DNA of 64,000 nt, taken from positions 62,001 to 126,000 of the forward strand of contig NZ_JAJAVQ010000005.1 of the NCBI RefSeq assembly GCF_020531985.1. Direction: 5' to 3'. Both the position numbers and the translations under genes were made by a program. Source of the DNA: Rheinheimera aquimaris (lineage in GTDB: Bacteria; Pseudomonadota; Gammaproteobacteria; Enterobacterales; Alteromonadaceae). This document shows positions 62,433 to 64,000 of the stretch, in pieces. The notes under the pieces are model-generated. The model had not been told where the DNA came from. It saw nothing but the letters and a program-made list of their open reading frames with translations, and did not search any database. The stretch's first letter is position 1. Every line of letters starts with the position of its first letter.

Positions 62433-63752
62433 TTAGCGGTACAGCACCAGATTCAGCTGGTTTTCCAGCAGCTCTTGCCGGCCGCTGACGGGTTGTGGAT
62501 CAAGTTGTTCGCGTACAGTCAGGTCAGCCAGCGACTGCAGGCTGTGTTCACCACTCTGAATGGCTTTACCCAGGCTGTCACTCCAGCCGGCGTAGCGCTT
62601 AGCCACTGCGCTGCTGAGGAAGTCTTTCTCAATCAGTGCGGCGGCGCGTTTTAACGCCATCGCCAGATGGTCCATTCCGCCAATATGGCCATAGAACAGG
62701 TCGTAGCGGTCGAGGCTTTGACGGCGCAGCTTGGTATCAAAGTTAAAGCCACCGGTTGAGAAACCGCCGGATTTGAGAATTTCGTACATCACCAGGCTTA
62801 ACTCTTCGACATTGTTCGGGAACTGATCGGTATCCCAGCCGTTTTGCGCATCGCCACGGTTAGCGTCGATACTGCCAAAAATGCCGAGCGAAATGGCCGT
62901 AGCAATTTCATGGTGGAACGAATGCCCGGCCAGCGTGGCGTGGTTGGCTTCAATGTTTACGCGGAATTCTTTTTCCAGACCAAATTGTTTTAAGAAACCA
63001 TACACCGTAGCAGAGTCGTAATCGTACTGATGCTTGGTTGGCTCTTGTGGTTTAGGCTCGATAAGTAAGGTGCCTTTAAAACCGATCTTATGTTTATGCT
63101 CGACCACCATTTGCATAAAGCGGCCCAGCTGAGCGCGCTCCTGGCGTAAGTCGGTATTGAGCAGGGTTTCGTAGCCTTCACGGCCACCCCAGAGTACATA
63201 GTTGTCGCCGCCCAGACGCTTGGTGGCATTCATCGCGTGAAATACCTGAGTTGCGCCATAGCTGAATACCTGTGGATCCGGGTTAGACGCAGCACCTGCA
63301 GCATAACGCGGGTTACTGAACAGGTTAGCGGTACCCCACAGCAGTTTTACGCCACTGTCAGCCTGTTTTTGTTCCAACACATCAACCATCGCCGAGAAGT
63401 TATTAACGTACTCTTTAATGTTGCTGCCTTCGGGGGCAACGTCGGTATCGTGAAAACAGTAATACGGAATACCCAGTTTCTGGAAAAACTCGAACGCAAC
63501 ATCGGCTTTGTGTTTGGCTTGCTGCATCGCATCGCCAGCTGCCAGCCAGGGGCGGTTAAACGTTGGCATGCCAAATACGTCCTGGCCGTTCCAGCAGAAG
63601 TTATGCCAGTAACAGGCCGCCATGCGTAAATGCTCGGCCATGGTTTTACCGAGGATTTTTTCACTGGCGTTGTAATGTTTGAACGCCAGTGGGTTAGTGC
63701 TGTCGGCACCTTCATAGGCGATTTTGTCTATCTTGTCGAAATACTGAGCCAC
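62433..63752 (-). CDS. xylA: Xylose isomerase
   Basis: 439 residues, the usual length. The metal and substrate motifs are clear: [13 protein letters not shown] (catalytic His), [36 protein letters not shown] (metal Glu), [17 protein letters not shown] and the Asp set [20 protein letters not shown]. The enzyme converts D-xylose to D-xylulose with Mg2+ or Mn2+ in the cytoplasm. AAGGAG lies before ATG 63752. The xylulokinase gene ends about 110 bp upstream on the same strand, so both should form a xylBA operon. Its product is the end point of the xylan genes to the left. Confidence 0.96.
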   Translation of the reverse strand: MAQYFDKIDKIAYEGADSTNPLAFKHYNASEKILGKTMAEHLRMAACYWHNFCWNGQDVFGMPTFNRPWLAAGDAMQQAKHKADVAFEFFQKLGIPYYCFHDTDVAPEGSNIKEYVNNFSAMVDVLEQKQADSGVKLLWGTANLFSNPRYAAGAASNPDPQVFSYGATQVFHAMNATKRLGGDNYVLWGGREGYETLLNTDLRQERAQLGRFMQMVVEHKHKIGFKGTLLIEPKPQEPTKHQYDYDSATVYGFLKQFGLEKEFRVNIEANHATLAGHSFHHEIATAISLGIFGSIDANRGDAQNGWDTDQFPNNVEELSLVMYEILKSGGFSTGGFNFDTKLRRQSLDRYDLFYGHIGGMDHLAMALKRAAALIEKDFLSSAVAKRYAGWSDSLGKAIQSGEHSLQSLADLTVREQLDPQPVSGRQELLENQLNLVLYR

Positions 63753-63860
63753 GCTGCTCTCCTTGGTTTTGCACTAAATGCTATGGTTCTAATGTTGGGC
63801 ATAGCGGCGGCATGACACAATTATGTTTTTTCAGAGCCAAGTTGTGCTTTTCACCAGTTA

Positions 63861-64000
63861 TCAGAATAGGTCGGCCAAGCGCTGATAAAGTGCGATAAAG
63901 CGCTGGTAACGTGGCGCCAGCGCCGCATAACGCTCAGCCGAAGGCTGATGCTGACTGACCAGTGGCGGTTGCGGGCAGATATCATCCAGCGTTGCCTGCG
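63861..64000 (-). CDS. xylB: Xylulokinase C-terminus (partial)
   Basis: The last 45 codons end at the TGA 63863-63861. The reading QATLDDICPQPPLVSQHQPSAERYAALAPRYQRFIALYQRLADLF has the FGGY-kinase tail YAALAPRYQRFIALYQRL typical of XylB. The rest is beyond the right edge. It phosphorylates xylulose to xylulose 5-phosphate, the step after XylA. Position directly before xylA supports the call. Confidence 0.85.
   Translation of the reverse strand, partial: QATLDDICPQPPLVSQHQPSAERYAALAPRYQRFIALYQRLADLF

Overview
The window looks like chromosomal DNA of a marine or freshwater gammaproteobacterium. Gene content and codon style point to the Rheinheimera/Alishewanella/Arsukibacterium neighbourhood or another Alteromonadales-like relative: an S46 peptidase, a periplasmic LigE-type DNA ligase, several secreted glycanases, many diguanylate cyclases and efflux pumps, and moderately GC-rich genes with strong Shine-Dalgarno sites. 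This assignment is an inference from gene content only. No rRNA, tRNA, CRISPR array or recognisable integrase or transposase gene is visible.

Layout. 1-1300: the edge of a thioredoxin-reductase-like flavoprotein, divergent from an Rrf2 regulator, then an SRPBCC protein. 1313-5221: a very large secreted protein that joins a GH16 laminarinase to carbohydrate-binding modules and a di-heme oxidoreductase. 5222-5850: a long non-coding stretch holding a structured repeat and a LacI-type operator-like palindrome. 5851-14008: S46 dipeptidyl-peptidase, DUF2891 protein, nitroreductase, ABC-F ATPase, LysE exporter, a small protein and a BAAT-type hydrolase. 14100-16740: an AT-rich island of an RDD membrane protein and an OLD-like AAA ATPase, bounded by attC-like recombination sites. 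16808-23702: a complete RND efflux operon with its TetR regulator and two operator palindromes. 23825-37073: AraC and LysR regulators, an SDR, an EamA permease, a solute-binding protein plus TPR-GGDEF cyclase, a guanidine-II riboswitch controlling sugE, LigE, MtgA, an acetyl-CoA hydrolase and a second TPR-GGDEF cyclase. 37088-40897: small metabolic and hypothetical genes, including a candidate membrane toxin with a putative immunity protein.

41070-44107 is the hidden structure of the window. It is an array of six small AT-rich genes, all on the minus strand, with attC-like sites between them. The stop codon of most genes lies inside the start of the following attC, and the next gene begins a few tens of bases after the site. 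This is the architecture of an integron cassette array without a neighbouring integrase (a CALIN). The 14-16.7 kb island seems to be a second, smaller one on the plus strand.

44367-64000 is a xylan and hemicellulose utilisation region: an acetylesterase-like SGNH enzyme, D-mannonate dehydratase, two GH3 enzymes, GH43, a GPH-type oligosaccharide transporter, GH8 exo-oligoxylanase, a xylose-type sugar porter, an aldose epimerase, xylose isomerase and the end of xylulokinase. Together they would cut acetylated, substituted xylo-oligosaccharides to xylose, import them and feed the pentose phosphate pathway. Between the epimerase and xylA sits foreign-looking DNA: an orphan Pycsar-type membrane effector (PycTM-like) and a LysR/SnoaL/SDR module whose SDR is frameshifted in a poly-G tract.
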